Of a stretch of 64,000 nt of DNA, positions 1 through 11,457 are shown piece by piece. This DNA is from Phlegmacium glaucopus. Its lineage: Eukaryota > Basidiomycota > Agaricomycetes > Agaricales > Cortinariaceae. The notes under the pieces were generated by a model. The model did not search any database and was not told where the DNA came from. It was given only the letters and a program-made list of their open reading frames with translations. The DNA lies in assembly GCA_015039465.1 (NCBI GenBank), contig MU130557.1:227712-291711 (forward strand), given 5' to 3'. Numbering within the stretch: the first letter of the stretch is position 1; the number at the start of each line of letters is the position of its first letter. A program made the position numbers and the translations under genes.

Positions 1-306
1 GAATGTTTCTGGGAATATAATGAAACGCTGTCAGACGCTGTCCCACTGGTCGCTTATTCACGTCCCGCCAGCGTTTATGTGCGGCCCGGCATAAACGTTT
101 GAACTCCGAGTAAAGTAGTGGGACATGAGTTCGGAAAAAGATTTCAGTCAATAAAATTATGTCGAGCGTGTTTCAAGCCTCTTATCAGCAATGCCAAGCT
201 TTAGAGCATATTTTGCCAGCCATTTATGTAAAATGCACTGCGGTGAAATTGATAAAGTGCTTGGGTGATAGAAATAAGATTATGAACTACAGGTTTAGTG
301 TACCAA
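1..306. other. Intergenic, no gene seen
   Basis: No coding region is supported here. It lies downstream of the uL14m gene, which reads leftwards. Near the left edge (about 28-45) an ACGCTGTC-type octamer occurs twice. A related CTGACAG motif recurs in the decamer repeat near 10.8 kb. Confidence 0.6.
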
Positions 307-824
307 TTATACAGCCTATTCGAGACTTGTCAGTCAGGAATGCAAAAAAATTTGGAAACACAAGGCGTCCACTCACCCGAGGAGCCAGACTAACAATCTT
401 TCCCCACCCTTTCAACCTCAAGTCAGCACTAACAATGCCACCAATACGTGTCCCCAGCATCTCTTTCTTGTTATTCAGTAGAACGGCAGCATTGTCGTCA
501 AAACGAATGAAGCTTCCATCGGGTCTGCGTACAGGTTTCCTCGTGCGTACAATGACAGCACGACGAACGTCTCCTCGTCGAACTTTGATAGCATTTACTG
601 ATGCTTGTGTAGCCGCTGAGATAGGGCGTGCTCGTTGCACGACAACGACAATTTCGTCGCCAACAGAACCCCAGCCATTGGTAACCTTGTTTTTCAGGAC
701 ATTGACACACTCGACAATGAGAGCTCCCGAGTTATCTATACACTAGATAACAAAATGATCAGTCTTCCTAGCATGAACAAGCATTTATCTGTCATACATT
801 TAGTGTGCTTTTGAGACCAATCAT
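307..824 (-). CDS. Mitochondrial large-subunit ribosomal protein uL14m
   Basis: This encodes the bacterial-type L14 protein of the mitochondrial ribosome large subunit, predicted at 133 aa (E. coli L14 is 123 aa). Family hallmarks are visible in order: CIDNSGA near residue 10, [45 protein letters not shown] and KIVSLAP near the end. I place three exons: 824-798, 742-377 and a 9-nt terminal exon 315-307 that encodes Ala-Val-stop. Introns are 55 and 61 bp with GT-AG ends, and the exon sum is 402 nt. The start codon was chosen because the first exon joins in phase to give [15 protein letters not shown]. The last exon is inferred from phase and from the usual APxV ending of the family. It is divergent to the hexokinase gene and may share its promoter region. 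Confidence 0.88.
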
Positions 825-843
825 TACTCTAGCGACGGGAGAT

Positions 844-947
844 GATGGCCAAAGTTTGGACAGAAAACTATGGAGGGGAGACGATGACCAAAGTTTGAAC
901 AGAAAAACTATGGAAGGGAGACGTTTGAACAGAAAACTATGGAACGG
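844..947. repeat. Three imperfect ~40-bp tandem repeats
   Basis: Two units of about 40 bp and a shorter third unit follow each other at 844-882, 883-922 and 923-947. They share the core TTTGAACAGAAAACTATGGA with one or two substitutions. They sit between the divergent uL14m and hexokinase genes, so they could carry shared promoter elements or be a neutral minisatellite. Their role is unknown. Confidence 0.8.
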
Positions 948-1097
948 TCGCCGTAACTCCCACGCCGCCTGTATGCCTAAATGGGGCTGGTCACGGAGAT
1001 TCGAGTCTTACCCCGAACTCCACTGTGACTGCCAGTTTCTCTTTCTTCCTGTCAAACCACCATCTGCACCTCAAACCACACTACACCTATCCCTGAC

Positions 1098-3576
1098 ATG
1101 GTTCTCTCGCGGCGTGGAAGTGGAAGTGTCACTCTACCAACAGGCCAGACTCTCGCGATCCATACTAGGACTCAAGATGAGGAAGATCTACCTCATGCAA
1201 CCAAGAAGTGCGTTGATATCTTATCTTTCACGCTGTAGATATTTACTTGATACGCTTTCTGTGCCTTCATGATACCAGGACTATGGCCGATCATCTCAGG
1301 AAGTACGAAAGCCTGTGAGAACATAACAGCTAAGAACCAAGATAGGGCACTCTGATATTTTGCCATCTTAGATTCACCCTAACCCCACAAAGAATGCGTA
1401 TGATTGTTGAGGCCTTCAAAGACACGCTTGAACTTGGGTTAGAAAAGCCAGCGCAGATCGTGGTGAGTATCGGACTCTGTATTGCAACTTGCACCCGGTT
1501 TCAGTTAAGTACCAAGCATTTGAGACTTTCGACGATCATAAGTAGTATCTCGGTTTAATATGGAAGGCAGATTGCAATTTTTCATGTAAATTGCATCAGC
1601 CCTTTCCATGTATTTTTTAGTCTGGGTCTTTGGTCACCAGACCATCCAACTTCCCACTCGCCTGTCAGATCAAATGCTCTTTCCTGATACGCGATTGAGC
1701 TTTATTTTTTGATTGTTCAATAATTGACCTCGTTTTCAGCCTATGATACCCACGTTTGTGTTCGGTTGGCCTACGGGTCAGGAAAAAGGCGACTTCCTAG
1801 CCGTTGATCTCGGTACTCCACCCTGTGTCTTTCCTCCGATTTCAAGTTAAGATGTTAAAACTTAGGTGGTACCAACCTTCGAGTGTGTCTGGTGACAGTC
1901 CAAGGAGAGGGAAAGTTCGAGATCACACAATCAAAATACCGCCTCACTGAAGAACAAAAGCAAGACGATGGTCAAAAATTATTTGACTTCTGCGCTGAAT
2001 GTCTGAAGATCTTCATCGATAGTAGTTTAACGGATCCCCTCACCGAGCACCTTGGAAGCGGAGGGAAAATTCCTCTTGGTTTCACTGTGAGTAGACTTTC
2101 ATTTGTCCTGTGACATTTTCTTACGGCATAAATGACAGTTCTCGTACCCCTGCACGTAAGGAGACCATGTTTTACTGACCATGCAGCCTATTGAATTTTC
2201 GCCTGTGTTTAAGCCAAAGCCGAATCGATCACGGTGTTTTGATCCGTTGGACCAAAGGTTTCGGAGCGACCGACACGGAGGGTCATGATGTAGCTGAAAT
2301 GTTCCGAAAATCACTCGAAAAATATGTTGGTCTTTCATCATCCTATTCTCCTCGTTAATTGTTCATCCCGCACAATAGCAACTTCCAGTTGAACTCACGG
2401 CTCTTATCAATGATACGACTGGGACATTGATTGCATCACATTATGTCAACCCACAAGCTAAGATTGCTTGTATCTTCGGCACTGGATGTAATGCCGCGTA
2501 TATGGAACATATCAAAGAAATTCCAAAGCTGAAAGACCTCGGTGTAGATGGAGATATTGACATGGCTATCAATTGCGAATGGGTTGCGTATTTCGAAGGC
2601 TACCTTTTACTTTATCGCTGACCTCTTACTTATAGGGCGCCTTTGACTCTTTCGAACACGAACACCTACCACGAACAAAATACGACATTATTGTAGACGA
2701 GTCTTCAAACAAGCCTGGTGAACAAGCCTTCGAGGTCAGTACCAGATATGAGTGTTTGTTGGACCAACTTTTGACCCATATTTTCTAAAGAAATTAATCT
2801 CTGGCCGATACTTGGGCGAAATCATGAGATTAGTTATTTGTGAGCTCATTGATGAAGGTGTTCTCTTCCTCGGACAGAACACTTACAAATTGGAAAATCC
2901 ATACGTCTTTGATACCGCCTTCCTCTCTCTCATGGAAAGGTTCGTTGCCTTTTCCTGTTCAAATTAATGTTTCAAGGGTTTACGTTTTTGCTGCGCAGTG
3001 ATCCAACAGACGAACTTTTGATGATCATCGGAATTTTCTCACACTTCTTTGCTGTTGAAACAACGCTCGCAGAACGTCAGTTCTTCCGTGCACTTGCCAA
3101 GCTCATTGGACGACGTGCGGCCCGATTGAGCGCCTGCGGTATTGCATCTATTGTTAGCAAAATGGGGTACCTTGATGAGGGCTGTCAGGTTGGGGCCGAT
3201 GGCTCTCTTTACAATGTATGTTCCTTATCTTTGGCGTGTCGTGGTTGGTACCTTATCTGTTGTCATGCAGAAATATCCTGGATTTGCAGACAGGATACAT
3301 GAGGGGCTTGTAGATATTTTTGGCGAGAAAGGACGGTCCGTGTCTTCCTTCCCTTCACTGGTTAAAGTTCTTTGCCTCATTAGTTGTATAACTTCAAAAA
3401 GGAATATCATCACCCATCACGCTGAGGATGGCAGTGGCGTTGGAAGTGCTATCATTGCAGGTTTGTGTTTCAGTTCCATCATCATACGTTGATCTTTGTT
3501 ACTAAAACAGTCTTTCACTGGGATTATAGCGATGACGAAGAGAAGGAAAGATGCTGGCCTATATGTTGATCTTTAA
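1098..3576 (+). CDS. Hexokinase
   Basis: This is a cytosolic hexokinase that phosphorylates glucose and related hexoses with ATP at the start of glycolysis. The model has 14 exons: 1098-1207, 1279-1314, 1372-1462, 1740-1812, 1866-2086, 2139-2155, 2214-2325, 2379-2582, 2636-2734, 2791-2939, 2999-3215, 3271-3335, 3402-3460 and 3530-3576. They total exactly 1500 nt (499 aa), the usual hexokinase length. Visible motifs are PMIPTFVFGWPTG, the phosphate-binding DLGGTNLRVC near residue 100, FSYPC, INDTTGTLIASHY, FGTGCNAAYME, INCEWGAFD and a C-terminal EDGSGVGSAII. The start at 1098 gives an N-terminal extension ending ATKKTMADHLRKYE, joined in perfect phase. A shorter start at 1283 is the alternative. 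One exon is only 17 nt and intron 3 is unusually long (277 bp). Confidence 0.95.
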
Positions 3577-4579
3577 CCTACTGTTTATAGGCGCTCGAGT
3601 TTCTTGGATTTAGGGCCTCAGAAAAATGACTGCACCACGATTTTCTTGTTACCGCTACGTAGATGACTGCTTATTAGAAGATGTGGCTCGTTGAGGTAAA
3701 AAATAATTAATTTTAGGCGTTTGATCGCCATGGCGAGAATACTGACAAGCACTATATACGCCGCTGCCCATCGTAATATCTTGACAAATGTTTCTAATGT
3801 TTCACATGCATGGGTTTGACAGTAATAGTAAAGACTAATAATACAGCGTATTGTCATACTGCAGGAACTGACTCTTGTCTTGAGGTACAGAACTGGTGCC
3901 TTGCTACCCACACCCCTGCTGGCCTCGCGACGATTTTGGCATGGTGCTCGAGTGACAAAGATATAATCATTACTATAGTACCGGAGATGCTGCCCGTATG
4001 AATCTGAATACAGTCGACTCCATAGGCGGAATTACCGCAATCCCCCATGGGTTATGAGGGAGTCGATTGTACATACCCCCTTCTAGGTAGATCCCATCAA
4101 ACTTACCTCGGGTTAATAGTTCTTGATAATCATTTCATCTTCATATATTTTCCTTTTACCCTGTTGATCACTCAAGAAATAAATGTCTTCGTCCAATGTA
4201 CCTGATCAGTCTGGACTCTAAATATTACCGTATTCACCGGAGATTCGAGCCTAGACGATGGTCTGACAGATCGCAAGACAGCAACAAAATTGAATATATC
4301 CAGATATCCAAAACAATTGGTAGTACAAAGTTTCAATGTTTGAAATTCAAATAAGTTAAAGGGGCAGGTCTAAGTCTAGAAAGTATGAAACAAACGATAA
4401 GGATCCTGCCTGGTGACTGAGCTCGAGTCTATCGTGAAGGGGTGTTTCGCTAAGAATGATCATAAAAATGGCATGTAAGTAGTGTCACTAGAAAATCACG
4501 AGCTCAAGAACAATCCGAATGGGATATTGTGACAAAAACGCACTTCTAGTGTAGACGCGGAAGGACTGGTATATTTCAA
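3577..4579. other. Intergenic, no gene seen
   Basis: About 1 kb between the hexokinase stop and the next candidate gene. Short open frames occur on both strands but none shows a recognisable domain, signal peptide or consistent splice pattern. Confidence 0.5.
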
Positions 4580-4807
4580 TTATGGATGGTTCCGGCGTCT
4601 ACGAGGCATTATGCGCGATCGGAAGGACGATTGCTGGGTTGATTCGTGACATTGTGCATTCGGTCGTGTGATAAGGAGATTGCGTAGAGAAGAGGGCCAT
4701 CTCCATATTGTCCCTTGATGGAGATTTAAGCCTTCCGGCGGTTCGTTATCAGGCATAGCAAATGCGACGGTGGCAGTTGCAAAAAGAAGTGCGAGTGGCA
4801 GTTGCAT
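4580..4807 (-). CDS. Possible small secreted protein, 75 aa
   Basis: An unspliced frame starts at a real ATG and begins MQLPLALLFATATVAFA, a good candidate signal peptide with possible cleavage after AFA. The mature part would be about 58 aa, with one cysteine, a basic tail (MPRRRRNHP) and no domain I recognise. Small secreted proteins are common in Agaricomycetes. A frame this short can occur by chance, so the call rests only on the signal-peptide-like start. Confidence 0.3.
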   Translation of the reverse strand: MQLPLALLFATATVAFAMPDNEPPEGLNLHQGTIWRWPSSLRNLLITRPNAQCHESTQQSSFRSRIMPRRRRNHP

Positions 4808-5246
4808 AATGAGGTCGTCACGGGGGTGCACTGATAGGACGGCTATGAATAGAGTATAATCGGTGAAACTTGATAGCGAGAGATACATACATAGGCGAGA
4901 TAACAAAAGAGTGAAGGAGAGGGGGGGGAATAAAACGAGTATTGCAACCCTTTGAGGTGCGGCAGTCGGGCACGAGGTCGACAGGAGGCATCTTTTCCGT
5001 CGTTATAGCGCATGTCGTTCTGTTGCTTCTGACAAGGCCCGTGACAATTTTAGGGTTCAAATTTGAAGAATATTGTAAACATTAGACGTAATTTCTCAGG
5101 ACTAGAAGACAAAGAGGGTATACGTTACGACGTTGTGGTGGAGCAATGGTGGAGGTGGTTTAGACTTGCCGAATCAGGCCGAAAGTAATATAGCCAAATA
5201 AGAGGAGCGTAGCTCTAACCACTTACACCAGTCCATTCTCCACCCA
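4808..5246. other. Intergenic between divergent genes
   Basis: Promoter-sized gap between the leftward small-protein candidate and the rightward NOSIP-type gene. No conserved element stands out. Confidence 0.5.
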
Positions 5247-6558
5247 ATGACTAAACACAGCAAGAATAATACGGCATCGTCCATTTTCAGCTACGCTGAA
5301 TACAAGAGACTAGAATATGGGACTAAAAGAGTGTGTACACCAATCTACAGAATATCACAAATCAATTAATTTAGTTGTGTAGCAACGGTTAGGAAATGAA
5401 TCAATGCGTCGTTTTGATGCCTGCGCATTGTGTCTTAATCGTGCCAGGGAACCTTTAGCTTGTAACGAAGGACATTTTTTCTGCAAAGAATGTGTTTACA
5501 CCGACCTCTGTGAGTTCTCAGACAAAGAGGCGTTCATGATCTCACATAAGTAATGGCAAGTAACACAGAAGAAAGACATCAAGAGGCAGAAGGATAAGCT
5601 TGAAGGAATGAAGAAAGACGCAGAAGATGAGCGTACGAGGGTAAGGGTAGCTGCGAGGGAGCGAGTCTTAGAGGAATTTGAGAAAGGTCAGCTTGGGCTG
5701 GCTATTGCTCCAACTGTGGGTGGTACCAAGTCAGGCGGCAACGCTGACGAACGTAAGTCCCATGACCTTCTTTTCCCTTGATATATGTTTACATGACCTG
5801 GATAAAGCCAGGGGCACAAAGCGTAAATTTGCTTTTGATTCGTCAACGGTAGAGACGCTGGCGAAAGAGGCTGAAGAAGCCGCTCTAATACAGATTGAAA
5901 AAGATCAAGCTGCAGCATTGAAGCATAAACTTCCAGATTTCTGGCTTCCTTCCCTTACTCCAACTTACTCCTCGAATGGCCCACCGCAATCTTTAATGGA
6001 TGTCAAATTGCAAACAACTTGTCGCGGAGGCAATCCTCCTCACCCTCTATCGTTCGTATTGATGCTGATAAATCTAATTCCCTGTCTGATTTGTCATTAT
6101 ATTAAAAGGTTGAAAAATCTAATTCCCGTCAAGTTCACGTTCTATTCATCCTCAGGTCGTTCAGAGGAATCCACCCCAGCTGGGGATGAATCGAAGGTAA
6201 AGAAGGATGCGCCTGAACCCATATGTCCGTCATGCAAAAGACAACTTTCAAACAGTGTTCTTATATTCCGTGAGTCTAGTGCTTCAAACTCACATGACTT
6301 TTCTTACCAAGTCATTTAGTTGCAAAACCTTGTGCTCACGTTACGTGTAAGACGTGTACCGATACTCTTGTACGGCCAGCCAAACAATGCATCGTGTGCG
6401 ATACTCAACTCAAGGAGAAGGACATCCTTGAGTTGAAACGTGAAGGTTAGAGCACTCCGGTTTATAACTGTCCTTCCTAACATTATCCCTCAGGAACCGG
6501 ATTCGCAGGTGGGGGTCTGGCTGAGACTTCGAAAGCTGGCATTGCATTTCAAGGATAG
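5247..6558 (+). CDS. NOSIP-type RING/U-box protein
   Basis: This resembles nitric oxide synthase-interacting protein homologues, which are nuclear U-box ubiquitin ligases found with the spliceosome in eukaryotes. Seven exons (5247-5330, 5383-5509, 5561-5752, 5808-6051, 6109-6269, 6320-6445, 6494-6558) sum to 999 nt, 332 aa. The N-terminus reads MTKHSKNNTASSIFSYAEYK, as expected for the family. It is followed by a first zinc-finger/U-box-like segment (CALC...CNEGHFFCKEC), a charged helix (QKKDIKRQKDKLEGMKK), the family motif KLPDFWLPSLTP, and a second CPSC...CAHVTCKTC...CIVC box at the C-terminus. The splice sites chosen keep each motif in frame. The function is taken from the family. Confidence 0.9.
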
Positions 6559-6761
6559 AACCAGTGGATACTGCTTTATTACATGTCATGTCTCTCTTCC
6601 AGGCCATCAAGATGTTCCCAATCAAATTAGCGATTCATTATGAACGGTGTTTCACAACATTGAGAACAAGATGCTGATTTGTGTTCTTATTGTTCGGAAA
6701 TTTGAATTACATTCTTCTTCTTGCGATTACTATTATTATACGATCTAATAATTCTTCCGCA

Positions 6762-8145
6762 TCATAGATCCCCTTTATCCAAATTACTGGAAATAAAGTC
6801 GGCTAATTTCTTTCCGATTTCCAAGTGGACCGCTAGCTTCGGGTGTACACCATCGACAGTGCCTTCTACGGTCAGTCCTTCCACGAGATCGCAAACGTCA
6901 ACTTTCAATTTATCCGTCAGTTTGGCTTTCAGGCGTGCGACAAGAGAGGGAAATGCCAGCTTCAATTCTTGATTCTCTGTGTCCTTGTCTGGGAATGGTG
7001 GCTGGGGCGGAAAAGTTCTTTAGAACAGCAAGTTGAAGGAGATGACAGATTTATTGCTCACCACTAGCCAAATGTATTGAAGCGGTCCTTCAAACATTTT
7101 GGCAAGCTTGGTTACGAAACCCTCCATCGCAGTTGCAAAGCGTTCGGCCGGAATATCAAAGCACTGATCATTAGTGCCTGGGAAGCGAACAGAAGATATT
7201 TCGTGAGTAAGTTCATTTGTGTTAACAGGAAGGTTATGCATACCCAACTCAATGACGATAGCTTTGGGGACGGCATCTGGCCATGGAATTTCAAAAGACT
7301 CCTTACCCCACGGGGTGGGCTTTTATGAGATCCCCGTCAGTTTTGATGTTGGAGAAATGGATACATGCAAGATCATCAATAACTCACATCGAAAAATGCT
7401 TCGTTCATTCCAGGTGGTAATCCTTCTTCCTTTTCCTGCTCTGTTGGAGTTACTAAGGTGAAGCCTGGGTATGCCACAAGATCGATGGCGACATTTAATG
7501 GAGACTGCTTCTCTAGAAGCTTTCGTTGGGCGATAAAGGGGAAAATATCCAAAACCCCGAATGGTACTGGTTCACCTCCTTCCTCAACAGGAACAGCAAA
7601 CCCACTCGAGATTGAATCACCGATGAAGAGAATGTTGGTTTTGCCATCATGGAAATTTGCGGGTAAAGGTTCAATCCTTCCTCCCTAAACTGATCGTTAA
7701 CTATCAAAGTTAAACAGGAAAGAAATATCATAATTCCGCTCACATCGTTATAGATCAATGCGCTCAATTCGAATGTGGAGACCCAATCAATCACCATGAT
7801 CTGCACGAATGTCTTCTTCTGTAACTTGGGGTGTGTCTTCTCATCGAGAATGAGGACTTCGGAATTGGGTCCAGGATCAGCCGTTCGCCAGTACGCTGAG
7901 TTTTTCGTAACAGCTTCTTCTGTAGGACCAACCCTGATCCCAATCATTGGCGTTTCACCGTTGGACATGTCAAGTTGACGTTCTGTTCTGGGGCCAGTTT
8001 GAAGGCTGAGCTTGGTTCCAGAAAAGAAGAAAGACACAGAGGAGCTAGACCATGATGCTCTCAGAGATCCTTTGGAAGATTTTATCCATCGTCCAGAGAG
8101 GGCTGATGGCCCTAGTACAGATGACAAGTCTTCAACGCGAGGCAT
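6762..8145 (-). CDS. SGNH/GDSL hydrolase, carbohydrate esterase (CE2-like)
   Basis: This is a probable carbohydrate acetyl-esterase of the SGNH fold. Five exons (8145-7744, 7684-7388, 7319-7244, 7177-7062, 7001-6762) sum to 1131 nt, 376 aa. The N-terminal half has a SGRW start and beta-rich SVSFFFSGTKLSL, like the jelly-roll domain of CE2 esterases. The catalytic half shows block I FIGDSISSG (Ser nucleophile), block III IELGTNDQ (oxyanion Asn) and block V DGVHP (Asp and His), which complete the triad. No signal peptide is visible at the chosen ATG, so it may be intracellular or the true start may lie upstream. Introns are 59-68 bp with normal ends. Confidence 0.85.
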
Positions 8146-8779
8146 TTTCCCTAATGTTAATTCGTCAGTTCTGGCCCCTTAGGAATAATATAACAAAAGG
8201 CTTTTTAATATTTATGTACTACATATCTGCCCATGCGAGTCAATTTCGGATCCAAGCACCCCCTTGAAGTTGAACTCATCCAAGTTAATGGTAAGCATCC
8301 AATCCACATCGCGATATCAAAAGATGCCGCTGGGTGGATGAGCAAGAAGGTTGAATTGTTCCCTTATAGCAAGAGTTTTGACAGAACCGCAGTGTAGCCA
8401 TTCTGGGGATTAAGAAAAAATAGCGAACTCACAGATAACTCCAATTTAGCTAGTAACTTGAATGGGGTGAGGATCTCAGTGGGAAGTAAGTATGTGGATA
8501 GTGCTTGAAAGCAATCTATCACTTATTATATTCCACTAGTACATGAGAAGGTACTGGAACGTTGTGCACAGCCATAAAGCTAATATACCATCACATGATA
8601 TCCACATATCATGATGTAGATGCAACGAAGGGATCATTTTCCTGCAAGAGGACCTCGCTTGGACCCGGCGCTCTGATTATCGACACTGCATTGATTGACA
8701 ACATCATATAACAAATGGCCTCGTTCCAAATATTTTTTTTCATAAAACCAGTAGGGACGAACCCGTTTTTTTAAAAAAT
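8146..8779. other. Intergenic, no gene seen
   Basis: Gap between the 5' end of the esterase gene and the 3' end of the membrane-protein gene, both on the minus strand. Nothing coding is supported. Confidence 0.5.
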
Positions 8780-10030
8780 TTAATTTGTGTAGAGACTCTG
8801 AGCATTCCAAGTGGAGTCCCTACGGTTGGGTTCCAGCTTTTTCTCTGTTCCGTGCGTCGAGGAAGAAGGGTCCGTTCGAGTTTGTTCCTTGAGTACACTA
8901 CTGGAAGGGTTAACGTGCGTTTTGGAATTATCAAACCATGGATGGATTTGAGGCTTAGAAGCAGAACTTCCACCAGCAGAACGGAGATTAAGAAGTAGCC
9001 GACAGGAAAGAATGACTTCCAATATGAGGGTGGGCCTAGTAGAAAAGAAACGAAGGTTAGAAGATGATAATAAAAATAATCGAATTTGATATTCACGTAA
9101 AATTGATGGCTCTGAGAGTTTTTGGCGCAGTCGAAAGGATTACCACATTGGTGATGTTCATGGAAAAAATGACAAAGAAATAGAGCAGTCCATCTCGCCA
9201 GATGACGTTGAACAAGGGTGTATTGACTTCTTTTTTCCAAAAGTCGTATGCTTTCCAGGCGGTTAATCTAGAAGATACTATTTTAACATGGACGGTAAAT
9301 AAAGGTTTCGAGGTGACGTACAAGAATGTGATACCGTCATAGAAAAGTGGGATTGCCTATTGAAAGATGAGAATGAGATGGAGTAGGGAAAACCTTTTAT
9401 TACCCAGAAGGAAAGTAGCCAACCAAATGGCCCCATTACTGCCCCACAAGGGGGTCCTGAGCCAGCAGGCGCCGTAGATGGCGGAGGCGGTGATGTGGTA
9501 CCGATGGCTATGCCTCCAATAATCACTTCAACAACCAACGTAAGTCCAAGAATGAAAGCTATAGCCTTATTTTGTCCGAAAATCTAAGGGAGAACCATGA
9601 TGGTGGGTTAAAAAAAAAGTACGGTCCGTATAAACAACATACGGCATAGACACGACTCCCCAAGATCATCTGCGATAGAACAGTGGAGATCAAAGCCCCT
9701 ACTGGTTCCCAGAAATACACATCTATTAAAGGTATATTAAATGTCAAACTGTGAATCGTAGATGATCATTTTCCCTTACGTTTGCAAGCGCTGGGACTCC
9801 AGATATCTGCTAGAAGCGTCACAACGAATGGAAACCTAAAGCACAAGGATTTTAGAATATTATGCAGGAACATGGACAAATGAGCTTACTGGAGTAGTCC
9901 AAAATATCTGTTAGCTGAAAGGAAGGTAGTCGTCAGTATGCAAAGGGAGAATCCCGCGAGCATGAGAGGTCATACGCACCAATATATAGGACGCTTGAAT
10001 ACTGAGATACCGGTAGATTAGCGTTATCAT
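8780..10030 (-). CDS. Fungal multi-pass membrane protein (DUF6533-like architecture)
   Basis: This matches the large basidiomycete family of about seven-TM proteins of unknown function. Reading 5' to 3', visible parts are RYFGLLQFPFVVTLLADIWSP, WEPVGALISTVLSQMILGSRVYA, the hydrophobic AIAFILGLTLVVEVIIGGIA, a proline-rich loop, GPFGWLLSFWAIPLFYDGITFL, the family-typical NTPLFNVIWRDGLLYFFVIF and TPTLILEVILSCRLLLNLRS. A polar Ser/Thr-rich tail follows. From the RYFGLLQ exon onward the exons splice cleanly. The first exon (MITLIYRYLSIQASYIL) does not join in phase, and the usual YDYLLT...EVE core before RYFGLLQ is not visible. The 5' model is therefore uncertain or the gene is damaged there. Confidence 0.65.
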
Positions 10031-10058
10031 TCACGTTATGTACGGTCAAATCATACAT

Positions 10059-10790
10059 TTATAGGTCTCTTCCAAACTCGTTTATACTCTTGAGGTAGGC
10101 ATAGAAGCCATTCCCATCCAAATATGCAGAAGCTATCGTAACCATTTATTACCAGATCCTTTAATCAAGTAAGAGGAAATTAACGAACGCTCCAATGGTC
10201 CAGATCATGACGGCTGAGCCTTGCTTCTGTTGAATCAAAACGGCATGAGGTATCTGCGGCGGTCCAGTTGCTGGAGGGGGAGCCATTATGTTAGTGGGGT
10301 ATCCGAGGAGCAGAACAAGACCATCGATTAGAGACAGGTCCTTTTTTTTTAACTTGATGAATATGACCAGTGGGGCATAGTTCCAACTTTAGGAAGCTCA
10401 AACCTGCCAGTGTGTCGACGACTTGACCGGCGACATAGCCCCCATCTTCGTCACGGTCTTCATCCATGTGCAAAAAGTGCGATAAGATCACGATATTAAT
10501 ATATATCAAGCTGCATATTAGGTAGTTTCCTGCCAAAGATTGAACCTGTGATAGATAAAATGACATAGATCCATCATAAGTCTGAAAATTAGACATACCT
10601 TGTTTCCGCAAAAGACGGCCCATCGCGTCACAAATTCAAAGAGGCTTCAATCCAATCCGTCCAAGTTATAGTGACTCAGCGTTATCCGACAGGGGGAAAA
10701 TTGAGGGATCTTCCGTATCATCAGCAGAAAATGGCCCATATACTTGCCTGAATTCAAGGAATATTGATGCAGTCTTTGCAGATCTTGCCA
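10059..10790 (-). CDS. Uncertain gene with membrane segments
   Basis: Several protein-like stretches lie on the minus strand just upstream of the preceding membrane-protein gene. They are a start MARSAKTASIFLEF, a hydrophobic NYLICSLIYINIVILSHFLH followed by an acidic DEDRDEDGG, then LIDGLVLLLGYPTNIM, a proline-rich loop with IQQKQGSAVMIW, and a final SINEFGRDL stop. They suggest a spliced membrane protein ending 29 bp before the next start codon. I could not find a set of introns that keeps all parts in phase. It may be a damaged paralogue or the true 5' end of the neighbouring gene. Product unknown. Confidence 0.3.
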
Positions 10791-10800
10791 TGTGATAATT

Positions 10801-10842
10801 GCCTGACAGAGCCTGACAAAGCTTGACAGACGCTGACAGACG
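10801..10842. repeat. Decamer tandem repeat (GCCTGACAGA type)
   Basis: Four consecutive 10-bp units follow the consensus GCCTGACAGA with one or two changes each, then a partial unit. It lies just upstream of the minus-strand membrane genes. Single related motifs occur near the left window edge and near 11.1 kb. Confidence 0.8.
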
Positions 10843-11457
10843 TGAAACCTATTACCAGGAGTCCAGGACCTGGGCGCTCTGGGCGGTCAGTGATCATCGA
10901 TCATCAGTCGTGACTTGTGATCGCCACCAATAGTTGACATGAGTGCCGGCTATAATGGCAATCATGTCTTTGCCTTTGCCGCCTTTCACGCTCTTTCACG
11001 CCTAGCGCTTACAGTCGTTTTCAAATCCATCTAGCGCGGTTGTCTGATGTGACAATCAGTCACTCAGGAAATTTCGGGCCGAGTACATTCCCATGTTCTC
11101 GCTGTCAGTTCCAGGCTTGTAAGTTGTAACATATTACAAAAAATAATATATTTTCTTCGAAAAACACCATAGCTACGGTGATGTTACAAATAGCTACAAA
11201 CAAGCTTTCGCTTGGCCATTTCATTTGAAAACGACCGTAGAATCTTGTAGAGTACAATTGTCAAAAAAAACTTCTTTCGGAAGGGGCTAGCCATTGTCTA
11301 CGGTTTCTTTGTCCAGGTTGGCGTGTATAATAAATATTGCCTGGAATCAAACGAAAGGTGAGCAATTCCACCAACTCTCGCCGCTCTCGGGTTCTGGCTC
11401 TTAGGAAGTATCGATCTTTCATCTTTATACTCTACAACCAAATCCAGTGACTTCCCA
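10843..11457. other. Intergenic, no gene seen
   Basis: AT-variable spacer between the decamer repeat and the decayed gene on the plus strand. No supported coding sequence. Confidence 0.45.

Noticed and set aside
960..1030. GGTTCGA-like pieces suggesting a tRNA
   Set aside because: The stretch near 1000 has a T-arm-like string but no matching acceptor or anticodon stem. No tRNA could be folded by eye anywhere in the window.
805..1272. 155-aa plus-strand open frame upstream of hexokinase
   Set aside because: It overlaps the tandem repeat and the first hexokinase exon in another frame and has no recognisable domain.
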